64,000 bases of DNA from Kineothrix alysoides (lineage in GTDB: Bacteria > Bacillota > Clostridia > Lachnospirales > Lachnospiraceae). The number at the start of each line of letters is the position of its first letter. Position 1 is the first letter of the stretch. The position numbers and the translations under genes were made by a program. The stretch covers positions 2,108,001 to 2,172,000 of the forward strand of contig NZ_JPNB01000001.1 of NCBI RefSeq assembly GCF_000732725.1, written 5' to 3'. The notes beneath the pieces are model-generated. The model was not told the DNA's origin and did no database searches. It worked only from the letters and a program-made list of their open reading frames with translations. Of the stretch, positions 31,474 through 40,479 are shown one piece after another.

Positions 31474-33960
31474 TCAAAAATCTATGCCGGAAAGCTCCGC
31501 TTTGGAGTGGATATTCAACTTGCAATAGATTTTCTTAAGGGCGCTGCGCACCGTAGACTCTGTAATAAAAAGGGCTTCCGCTATTTCCCCGGCGCTTAAA
31601 CGCTCCTTGGCGAGCAATGCGATGTCCCGCTCTCTCGGCGTCAGCGGAGATTTGGATAGAAGCAGTTTCTTTTCTATCGCCTTCATGCCGGCCTCCTGAC
31701 GCCCTGCAAGCTTTATTACCTGCTTCAGCCCTTCCTTGTTCTCCACCGCCACTGTGACCGATTCCAAAAGAGGGCGAAGTGCCGCCCCATGCTCTGCAAA
31801 GGGCATATAGACCTTATCTGACAAAGATATGGCAAGAGCCTGCCCTAAATGCTCCTGCGCTTCCTTCGTCTGACCTTGCGAATGCTTCGCTATTGCTAAA
31901 TAAATCAAATGATACACCTGAGGGAGCAGATAATTCATTTTTGCCGCCATTCCCAGCATTGGCTGGGAAAGACCATACAATTCGTTATATCGTTTATTGA
32001 TCAGTAATAACTTTCCATAAAGCACATTTCCCTGTGGGAGTGCAGGCGCATAAAGAACCTTCTTTATGCTCTCCAGATCATACAGCCATTCCGCCAGCTC
32101 CTTCGTATTACCAAGAGTAAGGGAAAGCGACGCTATACTAAGCTCCGCCATCCGAAGAAGAAAACGCTCGGGCTTATCTTTGGTATGCTTTCTTATTTTT
32201 TCCAAAGAAATAACATACATTTCTTCATCGCCCCGAAGCATGGCAATTCTGGCCAATATAAGCCCTGCACAAAGTCCAAGGCCTAACTGCTTTTGCTCGC
32301 CGCACAAATAAACCGCCTTGTGGCATAATGCCTCCGCTTCCTGATCCAAGCCCCGGAGTAACATTGCTTCGGCGCGCATTACGCTATCTGCACCGGTTCC
32401 GTGCCCTCTCGCCAGTTTGGAATAGTGAGGCATACATTCATCCATATAGTTAAGCTCATTTTCCAGCTCCCCGGACTTGCTCCAATACATCGTTAAGACG
32501 GAAATATTCGTAAAAGTCCACGGCGAAGTAGGGAGCAGAAACCGGCTCGGGCTGTCCAGATACTTCATCGCCTCTTTATGCCCCTCACTCATCTTCTGAA
32601 TATCGTTATATGCGCTAAAGGAAGTAAGAAGCGCGAACTCGCCTTTGATGCGATGCAACTCCTTTTCACCGATTCCCTCCGGCTTTTCAATCATGGCGAC
32701 AATCAGCTGGCTCAGCTTTCCAAACGCCGCATACCATCCGCCCATATAAAGCTGAAAGGCGAAACCGATGACACATAGCGGATACTTACGCAAAATATTC
32801 TCCGGACATGTCTGCACCAAATTCGCTATAAATTCAAGAATATCCTTTTCTTTCTGATTATTGAGATATACTGCATCGAAAGGAAGGGACAAAATAGCGT
32901 TGTAATCCGAAACCTCATAGTAAAACCGGGCAGCAGGATAATACTGCTCCATTGCGGTACATGCCTCTCCCGCCCTGTGAAGTATCCGGCTCTTAAACTT
33001 CTGCGTCTGCTGATTATAAAAACGATTTCTCAAATAATCCTGCAAAATGCTGTGCATATAATAGAGATCCGTTTTCGGGAAATATCGGATAAAGCTATTG
33101 TTCTCAAGTAAATTTAATATGGAATCAGGAAGTGCCGTTTCCTCCATCATGATCAGAGCCTGCTTTGTTGTAAAGCTTTCCAGAACGGATACAGACAGCA
33201 AAAAGAGTTTTTCTTCCTCCGAAAGCTTGTTCCAAACTGCTATTTTAATGAGCTGATCGATATCGTTCGTGTGCTCGAAGCTTCCCCCCTGCTGATAGTT
33301 CAGCATTTGCAGCCGAACCGCTGCTGCCCATCCTTCCGTACTTCTATGTACATAATCCAGCTCGCTGTCGGAAAGGGCCAATCCTGACATCCGAAAATAG
33401 CTTCCTATGCTGTCTCTATCAAATACCAGATACCGATTGTCTATTTCATAAACATTCGCATAATGAACGGTATCTTGTGGCTTATTACCTAACGGCTGAG
33501 TAATAAAAACAATGTGCAGCTTATCATCTCCATGAACAGAAAACGCATTGATAATCTGACTCTTGATCTCGCTGCCAAACAACTGATAGTTGTCGATAAC
33601 TAAAAAGGTTTCCTGCTCGCAGCGCAGCTTTCGTAACAAAAGAACCAAATCCGCCAGGGAATCCAGTGTAGGAAGTTCCAGCCTTTTTAGCTTCGCCTCA
33701 ACTGCTTCGTCGATTTCCCCAAACAGACTGCAAATGCCGTCCCATACCTTTGTAGGCGACTCCCCCATACAGGTATACCAGTGGGAACAAACTGATATAC
33801 CGGAATGCTTTTTCAAGTATTCTCTTACTGCCGTGGTTTTCCCAAAGCCAGAAGGCGCTTCTACGACCGTCAGAGGATATTTCTCCATCCCGCTCATCTG
33901 ATGCTTAAGCTGTTTCGAAAAATAATACGTCTCACTGGTTTTTCTTTTCATTATTTGCAT
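31474..33960 (-). CDS. MalT-like large ATP-binding LuxR-family regulator
   Basis: An 828-residue LAL/MalT-type activator. The N-terminus is a STAND-type NTPase: P-loop VEAPSGFGKTTAV, then FLVIDNYQLF (Walker B) and HIVFITQP. The middle (about 330-740) is helical with tetratricopeptide-like repeats. The C-terminal 65 residues are a LuxR HTH: LTPRERDIALLAKERLSAGE, then IAEALFITESTVRSALKKIY. Such proteins bind ATP and a small inducer, oligomerize and activate transcription. GGAG lies 8 nt before the ATG at 33960. The next gene downstream is the Asp/Tyr-rich lipoprotein, a possible target; the inducer is unknown. Confidence 0.88.
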   Translation of the reverse strand: MQIMKRKTSETYYFSKQLKHQMSGMEKYPLTVVEAPSGFGKTTAVREYLKKHSGISVCSHWYTCMGESPTKVWDGICSLFGEIDEAVEAKLKRLELPTLDSLADLVLLLRKLRCEQETFLVIDNYQLFGSEIKSQIINAFSVHGDDKLHIVFITQPLGNKPQDTVHYANVYEIDNRYLVFDRDSIGSYFRMSGLALSDSELDYVHRSTEGWAAAVRLQMLNYQQGGSFEHTNDIDQLIKIAVWNKLSEEEKLFLLSVSVLESFTTKQALIMMEETALPDSILNLLENNSFIRYFPKTDLYYMHSILQDYLRNRFYNQQTQKFKSRILHRAGEACTAMEQYYPAARFYYEVSDYNAILSLPFDAVYLNNQKEKDILEFIANLVQTCPENILRKYPLCVIGFAFQLYMGGWYAAFGKLSQLIVAMIEKPEGIGEKELHRIKGEFALLTSFSAYNDIQKMSEGHKEAMKYLDSPSRFLLPTSPWTFTNISVLTMYWSKSGELENELNYMDECMPHYSKLARGHGTGADSVMRAEAMLLRGLDQEAEALCHKAVYLCGEQKQLGLGLCAGLILARIAMLRGDEEMYVISLEKIRKHTKDKPERFLLRMAELSIASLSLTLGNTKELAEWLYDLESIKKVLYAPALPQGNVLYGKLLLINKRYNELYGLSQPMLGMAAKMNYLLPQVYHLIYLAIAKHSQGQTKEAQEHLGQALAISLSDKVYMPFAEHGAALRPLLESVTVAVENKEGLKQVIKLAGRQEAGMKAIEKKLLLSKSPLTPRERDIALLAKERLSAGEIAEALFITESTVRSALKKIYCKLNIHSKAELSGIDF

Positions 33961-34027
33961 AAAAACCGCTCCGTTTCATGAAATTTTGTGGCTGCGAATA
34001 GTAATGAAATTTTACATTTATATGGTA

Positions 34028-34056
34028 ATATTATTATAAATCATGTATTATTACAA
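34028..34056 (-). promoter_or_regulatory. Candidate promoter of the LuxR-type regulator gene
   Basis: On the minus strand TTGTAA (34051-34056), a 17-bp spacer and TAATAT (34028-34033), about 65 bp before the start codon. AT-rich surroundings make chance matches likely. Confidence 0.4.
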
Positions 34057-34077
34057 CCATTCAGAATCTTTTTTATC

Positions 34078-34779
34078 TCAAATTCCATCTTTTTCCTTTA
34101 CCATCACCACCGTCAGATACCCGCTGTCTTCTGAAAGCGCCTCCAGTTCCGACGTGATTTTTTCATTTTCCATACCACAGTTTGAAACTGCATATATAAG
34201 AAAACGCTCCGTCCCGGCTTCCCGCAATGCATTTTTCAGTTCTGCCAGCTTTTTCCCTGACTTCATGTAAATTCTCGTCCCATTTAAATTAAAAGTCTCC
34301 TTTATATCATAAGAACCGGGTATTACATGAATTTCTTCCTTATTTTCTCCAAGAGAAATACCAATCGCAGCGGCGGCAGCGCAAAAGGAAGGCACACCAC
34401 TCACCATAAGAGCATTTCCTCCTGCCGCCAGCACTCTCCTATGAATATAACTGTATGTGGAATAAATCGATGGATCGCCGATCGTCAGAAATGCAACATT
34501 TTTTCCACTATCCAATAGCTCTGAAATATTCCGGTAGATTTTATTATGGGAATCCTCCAATTCCTTTTTTTCCTTTGTCATTAAAAAGGGCATACATATA
34601 ATTTCTTTTTCATCGATTTCAGTAAATGCCGCTTTTGCTATGCTATATGCGTAGCAATCCTCACTGGGTTCTGAGGGAAGAATAATCACATCACTTTCCC
34701 TCATACATCTTAAGGCTTTTATGGTAATCAGCTCCGGATCCCCCGGACCCACCCCTATTCCGTATAAAATACCTCTCAT
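34078..34779 (-). CDS. cbiL: Cobalt-factor II C20-methyltransferase
   Basis: A 233-residue SAM-dependent tetrapyrrole methylase that methylates C20 of cobalt-factor II early in anaerobic cobalamin synthesis. It has YGIGVGPGDPELITIKAL at the start, FLTIGDPSIYSTYSYI in the middle and VSGVPSFCAAAAAIG, the CbiL/CobI-type motifs. It is the last gene of the cobalamin operon and overlaps the ABC ATPase gene by 4 bp. Placement after the transport genes separates it from the other methylases, but the overlaps show one transcript. No obvious terminator was seen in the AT-rich stretch beyond it. Confidence 0.92.
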   Translation of the reverse strand: MRGILYGIGVGPGDPELITIKALRCMRESDVIILPSEPSEDCYAYSIAKAAFTEIDEKEIICMPFLMTKEKKELEDSHNKIYRNISELLDSGKNVAFLTIGDPSIYSTYSYIHRRVLAAGGNALMVSGVPSFCAAAAAIGISLGENKEEIHVIPGSYDIKETFNLNGTRIYMKSGKKLAELKNALREAGTERFLIYAVSNCGMENEKITSELEALSEDSGYLTVVMVKEKDGI

Positions 34780-35549
34780 CCTTTTTTAATCCCTTCGAAA
34801 TAAAAATGCTTTTTCCCCTTTTCGTCTTTAAGTATCTTAGCTTTTACTTGAAATACCCTGCTTATTGCACCGCTTTCATACACATTGGCAGGAGTATCCG
34901 AAAGCAATAGCTTCCCCTGTTCCATAACCGCCAGCTTGTCGGCTATCCCCATGGCGTAATTGATGTCGTGAAGAACTACGATTACGGTCTTCCCCTGTTC
35001 TCTAAGCTGTACCATAATGTCTAACAGCTCCAATTGATATCCCACATCGAGATAAGTGGTCGGTTCGTCGAAGAGAAAAACCTGCGCCTCTCCGGCTAAC
35101 GCCATGGCAATATATACCTTCTGCTTCTGCCCGCCGGAAAGCTCATCGAGCTTTTTGCCCTTAAGCTCTAAGATACCGGTCTTCTCCATCGCATGGTAAC
35201 AATATTCATAATCCTTTTTTCCGTACTTTCTCGGATAAGACAGATACGGAAACCTTCCGTGCAATACCATCCGTTCTACTGCAATAGCTCCGCCGCTGTG
35301 ACTTTGGGGAAGATAGGAAACATGCTTTGCAAACTCCTTATTCCCGAGACCGTTTCTCTCATTCCCATTCAGATATACCGCACCTCCATATATTTCACAC
35401 AAATCTACAGCTGCCTTTAAAAGCGTACTCTTACCGCTTCCGTTCGGTCCGATAAGGGCCGTTATTTTCCCGCTCTCGAACTCGATATCGATATCCTTTA
35501 TTACCGGATTTTTATTATATCCGGCGGTAATGTGCTCCAGCCTAAGCAT
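34776..35549 (-). CDS. BtuD/FecE-like ABC transporter ATP-binding protein
   Basis: A 257-residue ATPase of the siderophore/vitamin B12 importer class. Walker A is ALIGPNGSGKSTLLKA, the signature LSGGQKQKVYIAMALA, Walker B VFLFDEPTTYLD, and the switch VIVVLHDINYAM. The start at 35549 (MLRLEHITAGYNKN) follows GGGACGAGGA and overlaps the permease stop by 8 bp. With the upstream permease and binding protein it forms an importer embedded in the cobalamin operon, so corrinoids are the most likely substrate; iron-siderophores are the alternative. Confidence 0.88.
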   Translation of the reverse strand: MLRLEHITAGYNKNPVIKDIDIEFESGKITALIGPNGSGKSTLLKAAVDLCEIYGGAVYLNGNERNGLGNKEFAKHVSYLPQSHSGGAIAVERMVLHGRFPYLSYPRKYGKKDYEYCYHAMEKTGILELKGKKLDELSGGQKQKVYIAMALAGEAQVFLFDEPTTYLDVGYQLELLDIMVQLREQGKTVIVVLHDINYAMGIADKLAVMEQGKLLLSDTPANVYESGAISRVFQVKAKILKDEKGKKHFYFEGIKKG

Positions 35550-36528
35550 TCCTCGTCCCTCTTTTCCTTCTGACAAGCAGCCATAGAAAGAAAGGCGCTC
35601 CGATAAATGATAAAATAATGCCTGTGGGCAGTTCATACGGCGAAAACCATGTTCTCGCTATATAATCGCAAGTCAGCAGAAATAATGCTCCCAGTATTGC
35701 TGATGCTAAAATATAATATTTGCATTCTTCCCCTACTAAAAGCCTTGCAATATGAGGAACGATAAGCCCCACAAAGCCTAAAAGTCCCACAAAACTCACC
35801 GAAGCGCCTGCAAGAACAGCCGCCAGCATAAGAAATACAAAGCGATAAAAGCCTACGGGCAAGCCGAGAGTCTTTGCTTTGTCCTCACCCAGAGACAAGA
35901 CCTCCAATTCATTATGAAGCAGGAATACGAGAATCGCCGCAATAGCCACTGCAATAGCGGCATACTTCAGAACGCTTGTATTTATTCCGCTGAGTCCTCC
36001 GATCTTAAAAGCATTGCTTGCAATCAGGGAGCTTTCGCTAAAGGCGTTAACGGCATCGGAGGCACTGTTTAACAGGCTGTTTATTGCAACGCCCGCAAGT
36101 ACCAGAGTAATCTTCGAAGACCCCGTTTTCTTTCCCAGATAATAGACGAACACCACAGTTCCAAAGGCCCCGACAAAAGCAGCAAGAGGAAATATTCCAT
36201 ACGACTTGGGAAGCAGAACGCCGCAGAGCACTACCGCAAAGCCAGCTCCTGCATTTACCCCGATAATATTAGGACCTGCCAGCGGATTATTTAAGATAGT
36301 CTGTATGACGGCGCCTGCAACGGACAGTCCCACTCCCGCAACAATTGCTCCCGCTACCCTGGGCAAGCGGACATACAGAAGAATTCTTCCGCTTTTTGTC
36401 AGCTCGTCCTCCGTAAACAATCCCATAAAATCCTGCGGTGAAAGCCTCACCGCCCCGCTTCCTAAACCTACCAAGACCATCAGTATTAGCAGGCCCGTAA
36501 ATATTAAAATTCTTCTATTTCTTTTCAT
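35542..36528 (-). CDS. BtuC/FecCD-family ABC transporter permease
   Basis: A 328-residue permease with about ten membrane helices. Family marks are LRLPRVAGAIVAGVGLSVAG-type sequence (here YVRLPRVAGAIVAG), NPLAGPNIIGVNAGAGFAVV and, near the end, GFVGLIVPHIARLLVG, where the ATPase docks. It would form a homodimer. The start at 36528 (MKRNRRILIFTG) is used since the frame upstream lies inside the binding-protein gene, overlapped by 14 bp. Part of the three-gene importer in the cobalamin operon. Confidence 0.88.
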   Translation of the reverse strand: MKRNRRILIFTGLLILMVLVGLGSGAVRLSPQDFMGLFTEDELTKSGRILLYVRLPRVAGAIVAGVGLSVAGAVIQTILNNPLAGPNIIGVNAGAGFAVVLCGVLLPKSYGIFPLAAFVGAFGTVVFVYYLGKKTGSSKITLVLAGVAINSLLNSASDAVNAFSESSLIASNAFKIGGLSGINTSVLKYAAIAVAIAAILVFLLHNELEVLSLGEDKAKTLGLPVGFYRFVFLMLAAVLAGASVSFVGLLGFVGLIVPHIARLLVGEECKYYILASAILGALFLLTCDYIARTWFSPYELPTGIILSFIGAPFFLWLLVRRKRGTRNA

Positions 36529-37558
36529 ATAAATAGTCCGCCAAAATACGATAGCTTTCTCCCCAACGTTCATTCGGTTTAATATGGAACAGTTCCTTCG
36601 GCAGCACATAATAGTGATCGTTCTTTACCGCTTTCAGCCCACTCCATGCGGGATTTGAAACAAGCAGCTCCTCCACCATATCCATTGCCGCTTCTTTCGA
36701 TTCTCCCATGGTCGTTACGAAAATATAATCCGGCTCCGCATCGATAATCGCTTCCATACTCAAATCCTCTAACAGGCCATCCTCGCTGTCCGCAATATTC
36801 ACACAGCCCAGATCTTTCAGCATCTGCCCCGTCATGCTGTCGCTGCCTTTGGCTTTTACTCCCGTGGAATAAGCCCGCAGGAACAACACCGTAGGGCTGC
36901 TTCCGTCCACCCTCTCCAACTGTTCTTCTATTTCCAGACGTACATCCTCCACATTCGTCTTATATAAGTCCTTTCTGCCTGTGATATCCGTCATGATCTT
37001 CATCATATCCGCATAATCTTCAAAAGTCTCCACCTCGAAATAGGCGGTAGTAATCCCTGCCTTTTCCAAGGTATCCCTCAGGTTGACATGCTCCTCAATC
37101 GTTGCGGAAAGTATGATAAAATCCACGTCTTCTGCAATCAGTGTCTCTATGCTCGGGTTCTTCAAATCTCCCAGCATTATCATATTATCGCTTACCTCTA
37201 TGACTCCCTTCGCATCCTCAGTCACCGCAAAAAGACTGCCTCCGGCTAACAGCCATGCGTCCGCATAACTGCCGGATAATACTGCGGTTCGTTGAGTATT
37301 TTCCACCGTCACATTCACGCCAAGCGCATCTGTGAATTCCAGAATTGCCCCTGTTTGTGCCTTTGCTTGTTCACCCTCTGCCGGCTCTGCCACGGTGTCC
37401 GTTTTGTCAGTTGCATCTACTCCGCCAGCCATGTCCGTTTCGCCGATTTCATCCGACCTGTCAACTGCCGACTGCTCTGCTTCCTGCAATACACCCGCCG
37501 TGCCGCATCCTGCGAACAGGCATGTGCATAAAAATAACATTGCTAATTTAACTTTCAT
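36515..37558 (-). CDS. BtuF/FecB-like substrate-binding lipoprotein
   Basis: A 347-residue lipoprotein: signal sequence with lipobox CTCLFAGCGTAG, a Glu/Asp-rich tether to about residue 65, and a class III binding-protein domain (periplasmic_binding_2). It has NTQRTAVLSGSYADAWLLAG, VDFIILSATIEEH, a long connecting helix and DYIFVTTMGESKEA, ending AVKNDHYYVLPKELFHIKPN. It overlaps the cobaltochelatase gene by 4 bp and the permease by 14 bp. Corrinoid, cobinamide or another cobalt complex is a likely ligand by context; the fold alone also fits iron chelates. Confidence 0.85.
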   Translation of the reverse strand: MKVKLAMLFLCTCLFAGCGTAGVLQEAEQSAVDRSDEIGETDMAGGVDATDKTDTVAEPAEGEQAKAQTGAILEFTDALGVNVTVENTQRTAVLSGSYADAWLLAGGSLFAVTEDAKGVIEVSDNMIMLGDLKNPSIETLIAEDVDFIILSATIEEHVNLRDTLEKAGITTAYFEVETFEDYADMMKIMTDITGRKDLYKTNVEDVRLEIEEQLERVDGSSPTVLFLRAYSTGVKAKGSDSMTGQMLKDLGCVNIADSEDGLLEDLSMEAIIDAEPDYIFVTTMGESKEAAMDMVEELLVSNPAWSGLKAVKNDHYYVLPKELFHIKPNERWGESYRILADYLYEKK

Positions 37559-38355
37559 TGTTTATCCTTATCCTCTTTTTCCAAATGCTGCAAATATATC
37601 AGGTGGATGCCTTCATATTCTCCCAGTCCTTTTAATATACATTCCGCTTCGTATCCTTGCGCCTTTACCTTCGATAGGAAGGAATCCTCATCGCCTGCCA
37701 TATCGTTGACGGCGTGGTCCCCCGCTACAAGCATAAAGGGAGTGATGACCACACGGACCGTTTTTCTCTCCTGCTGCTCATACCCCATATTCATACGCTC
37801 GATCACATCCTCTATGGAAGTACTGCCCTCAACCGTAGCGATATAGATTTCCTTTCCCGAATATTCCCTCAACGCTTTCTCCATTTTCTCATAGCAGTTA
37901 TCCGCCTCGTGATAGGAACCATGTCCCATAAAGATGAGAACGCCGTCTTTTACTTCTTCCTCTAAGGAATCCCACAGCGCCTTTGCTACGAAGCCATAGT
38001 CCTCTTCCTTTCCCAAGAGCGGGTCTGCCGTTTTGAGCGTTTGGAAGAAAGGACGGTATTGCTTTATTATTTGCTTCATCTTATTATTCTCGATCCCGTC
38101 GATCACGTGGGTAGGAAGTACAGTCAGATGAGTGACACCACTTTCCGCCATCCTCTCCAAAGCATCCTTTATGCCGGGGATATCAATCCCATCCCTCTTC
38201 TTTATAATATCTCTCACTCTGTCGCTGGAATAGGCCTGCAAAACCATGCAGTCCGGTTTTTCCTGCCGGACTGCTTGTTCTATACGATCGATGTTTTTCT
38301 CTCTCGTATCTTTGTAGGTCGTTCCGAAACTGACTATCAGAACTCCTTTTTTCAT
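37555..38355 (-). CDS. cbiK: Sirohydrochlorin cobaltochelatase
   Basis: A 266-residue chelatase that inserts Co2+ into sirohydrochlorin, the entry step of the anaerobic pathway. It opens KKGVLIVSFGTTYKDTREKN, with the metal-ligand His in VLIFMGHGSYHEADNCY and a further His region MLVAGDHAVNDMAGDED. The length matches CbiK and not the shorter CbiX. It overlaps cbiN by 4 bp on one side and the binding-protein gene by 4 bp on the other. Sirohydrochlorin-making genes (hemA-D, cysG) are not in the window. Confidence 0.93.
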   Translation of the reverse strand: MKKGVLIVSFGTTYKDTREKNIDRIEQAVRQEKPDCMVLQAYSSDRVRDIIKKRDGIDIPGIKDALERMAESGVTHLTVLPTHVIDGIENNKMKQIIKQYRPFFQTLKTADPLLGKEEDYGFVAKALWDSLEEEVKDGVLIFMGHGSYHEADNCYEKMEKALREYSGKEIYIATVEGSTSIEDVIERMNMGYEQQERKTVRVVITPFMLVAGDHAVNDMAGDEDSFLSKVKAQGYEAECILKGLGEYEGIHLIYLQHLEKEDKDKQ

Positions 38356-38669
38356 ACATTTTCTCCGTTATCCGCCCATTTCTTGCGTTCTACAAGGCGT
38401 CCCATGCAAAATGCGATGATTCCCACTCCGATTCCGGTCTGAAGGCAGAAGAAAAGGCTTTCTACCTCCCCGGGAAGTTCTCCGTCTATCATCGTCTCTA
38501 ACACAGGAGTAAACCATGGCTCATAGCTTCCTGTGATTTCTTCAATCATTACACTTCCCGCATCATCTGAGCCGCCGAATTCTGCTCCCTTCAATGCGAA
38601 AAGCGGTACCAGCGCGATGAGAACAGCCGCCACAATAAGTGCGATAACTAAGTTTTTCGTCTTCTTCAT
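38352..38669 (-). CDS. cbiN: Cobalt ECF transporter component
   Basis: A 105-residue protein with two membrane helices (about 7-27 and 78-95) joined by an external loop with EITGSYEPWFTPVLE, as in CbiN. CbiN works with CbiM in the cobalt energy-coupling-factor importer. It starts 1 bp after the cbiM stop and overlaps cbiK by 4 bp. The exact role of CbiN is to assist substrate loading onto CbiM; the family is short and divergent, but context makes this firm. Confidence 0.88.
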   Translation of the reverse strand: MKKTKNLVIALIVAAVLIALVPLFALKGAEFGGSDDAGSVMIEEITGSYEPWFTPVLETMIDGELPGEVESLFFCLQTGIGVGIIAFCMGRLVERKKWADNGENV

Positions 38670-38670
38670 T

Positions 38671-39420
38671 CTATTTTGCCTCCTTCATATATCCGAGCAT
38701 TTTCAATTCCGGTTTTGCATAAGTTTCCAGAGCGATCATGATAAGAAGAGTAAGAATTCCCTCTAAAATTGCAAGAGGAAGCTGTGTCGGCGCAAAAACG
38801 CTCAGGAACTTAACGACAGAAGCGCCTACTCCGCCCTCCGGGGAAGGATATGCCATAGCGAGCTGGAAGCTGGTCACACAATAGGTAAATATATCTCCGA
38901 TAAATGCTGCCAGAAAAACGGATACCCATTTATTCACCTTTAATTTCATACAAAGCTTATAAATGCCGAAGGTTAAGAACGGTCCGGCAATCGCCATGGA
39001 AAAAGTGTTAGCCCCGAGCGTAGTAAGTCCGCCATGCGCTAACAGAATTGCTTGGAACAACAGCACGATGATTCCAAGAATACCGACAGCAGTAGGTCCG
39101 AATAAAATGGCTCCAAGTCCGGTACCTGTCATGTGGGAGCAGCTTCCCGTTACGGAAGGGATTTTCAGGGAGGAAATTACGAAGATAAATGCCCCTGCCA
39201 TAGCGAGCAGCGTAATATTTCTTCTGCTATCTTTTAACTTCATTTTTATAGACAGAAATCCTGCCACTAAAAAGGGGATACACAAAATTCCCCATGCGAT
39301 GCTGTATTTCGGAGGCAGATAGCCCTCCATAATGTGCATTGCATTTGAATTAACAGTAATACTCATGATTACTGATACAACTGCCAGTGCCGCAATCGAT
39401 TTTCTTTGATTCTTTGTCAT
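38671..39420 (-). CDS. cbiM: Cobalt ECF transporter substrate-specific component
   Basis: A 249-residue membrane protein. A cleavable leader ends just before MHIMEGYLPPK; mature CbiM uses this N-terminal Met-His to coordinate cobalt. Other family segments are GSCSHMTGTGLGAILFGP and LLAHGGLTTLGANTFSMAIAGPF, with conserved His residues and about six helices. The ATG at 39420 follows AAGGAG 9 nt away. It is the substrate-capture protein of the CbiMNQO system, upstream of cbiN and downstream of cbiO by about 135 bp. Confidence 0.92.
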   Translation of the reverse strand: MTKNQRKSIAALAVVSVIMSITVNSNAMHIMEGYLPPKYSIAWGILCIPFLVAGFLSIKMKLKDSRRNITLLAMAGAFIFVISSLKIPSVTGSCSHMTGTGLGAILFGPTAVGILGIIVLLFQAILLAHGGLTTLGANTFSMAIAGPFLTFGIYKLCMKLKVNKWVSVFLAAFIGDIFTYCVTSFQLAMAYPSPEGGVGASVVKFLSVFAPTQLPLAILEGILTLLIMIALETYAKPELKMLGYMKEAK

Positions 39421-39555
39421 CTTTAAATTCTCCTTTTCTCTATTTGCATACGCGTACATTTTCTATATGAAAACGAATGTACGCGCTAAATAGCTATGTA
39501 ACATCGCTATCCAGCCTTAGCTCTCGCGTCGGCTAAACCCGGACTTTCTAATGCT

Positions 39556-40455
39556 TCATAAAAGCGCCTCAATTTCCGCAAGAGTTCTCGGATAATGCTC
39601 TTCCTCTTCCGTCCGCACACTTTCCTGCAGGGGTTCTTTTGATAACAATTTTTCTTGCAGCGGATTCTTCTGCGGCGTTTTTTTCTGCAACAGATTCTTC
39701 TGTTTCAGCATCTCATAAACCTCAACCAATACAGGCTTTTTCAAATTCGCCCTTTTAAGGATTTTTTCATCCCGGAAGATGTTCTCCGGCTTTCTATCGG
39801 CAATAAGCTTTCCTTCACAGAATACAAGAACGCGGTCCGCAAAACGGTAAGCGAAGTCTACATCGTGAGTGGACAGCAGTATCGTCTTCCCCTCCTGTTC
39901 CAGCTCCTCCAATATCTTTTCCAGCATGTCCGCATTTACCGGATCCAGGGACGCAGTCGGCTCATCGAATATGATGATAGGCGAATCCATTGCCAGGATA
40001 TCCGCTATGCTGACCCTCTTTTTCTCTCCTCCGCTCAAATAATGGGGAGGGCGCTCTGCGTAAGCCTGCAAATCCAGCCTTTCCAGCGCATTTATTGTTC
40101 TTTCTTCCACTTCCTGCCTCGGAAGCTTCATATTTAACGGTCCGAATGCCACCTCTGCTTTTACGGTAGAGGCTATGATTTGGCTGTCCGCATCCTGAAA
40201 GACAATGCCCACGTTCTTTATGAGCTCTCGTCTGTTTTTCCTATCTATCCGGTTTCCATAAAGGAAAATCTCTCCCTCCTCCGGCTCTCTGACACCGTTC
40301 AAATTCAGGAAAAAGGTGGATTTCCCTGCTCCGTTAGCGCCCAGAACAGCTATTTTTTCTTTTTCATATATTTCTACCGACAGATGATTTAACGCCATCC
40401 GCCCTTCTTCGTAGGAAAATGATAAATCCTTTGTTTCTAATATTTTTCTGTTCAT
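39556..40455 (-). CDS. cbiO: Cobalt ECF transporter ATPase
   Basis: A 299-residue ATPase. Walker A is AVLGANGAGKSTFF, the signature LSGGEKKRVSIADILA, Walker B PIIIFDEPTASLD and the switch ILLSTHDVDFAYRF. After the ATPase domain there is an unusual 50-residue tail of Leu/Gln/Lys/Pro repeats (QKNLLQKKTPQKNPLQEKLL) before EEEEHYPRTLAEIEALL; typical CbiO proteins are about 270-280 residues. The first gene of the ECF block after cbiQ, 25 bp downstream of it. Confidence 0.92.
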   Translation of the reverse strand: MNRKILETKDLSFSYEEGRMALNHLSVEIYEKEKIAVLGANGAGKSTFFLNLNGVREPEEGEIFLYGNRIDRKNRRELIKNVGIVFQDADSQIIASTVKAEVAFGPLNMKLPRQEVEERTINALERLDLQAYAERPPHYLSGGEKKRVSIADILAMDSPIIIFDEPTASLDPVNADMLEKILEELEQEGKTILLSTHDVDFAYRFADRVLVFCEGKLIADRKPENIFRDEKILKRANLKKPVLVEVYEMLKQKNLLQKKTPQKNPLQEKLLSKEPLQESVRTEEEEHYPRTLAEIEALL

Positions 40456-40479
40456 TTGCCCTCACTCCACGCTTTGCAT

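Noticed and set aside
39421-39555. Second cobalamin or cobalt riboswitch before cbiM
   Set aside because: No B12 box or NiCo-type core was seen in the 135 bp; the gap contains only an imperfect palindrome.
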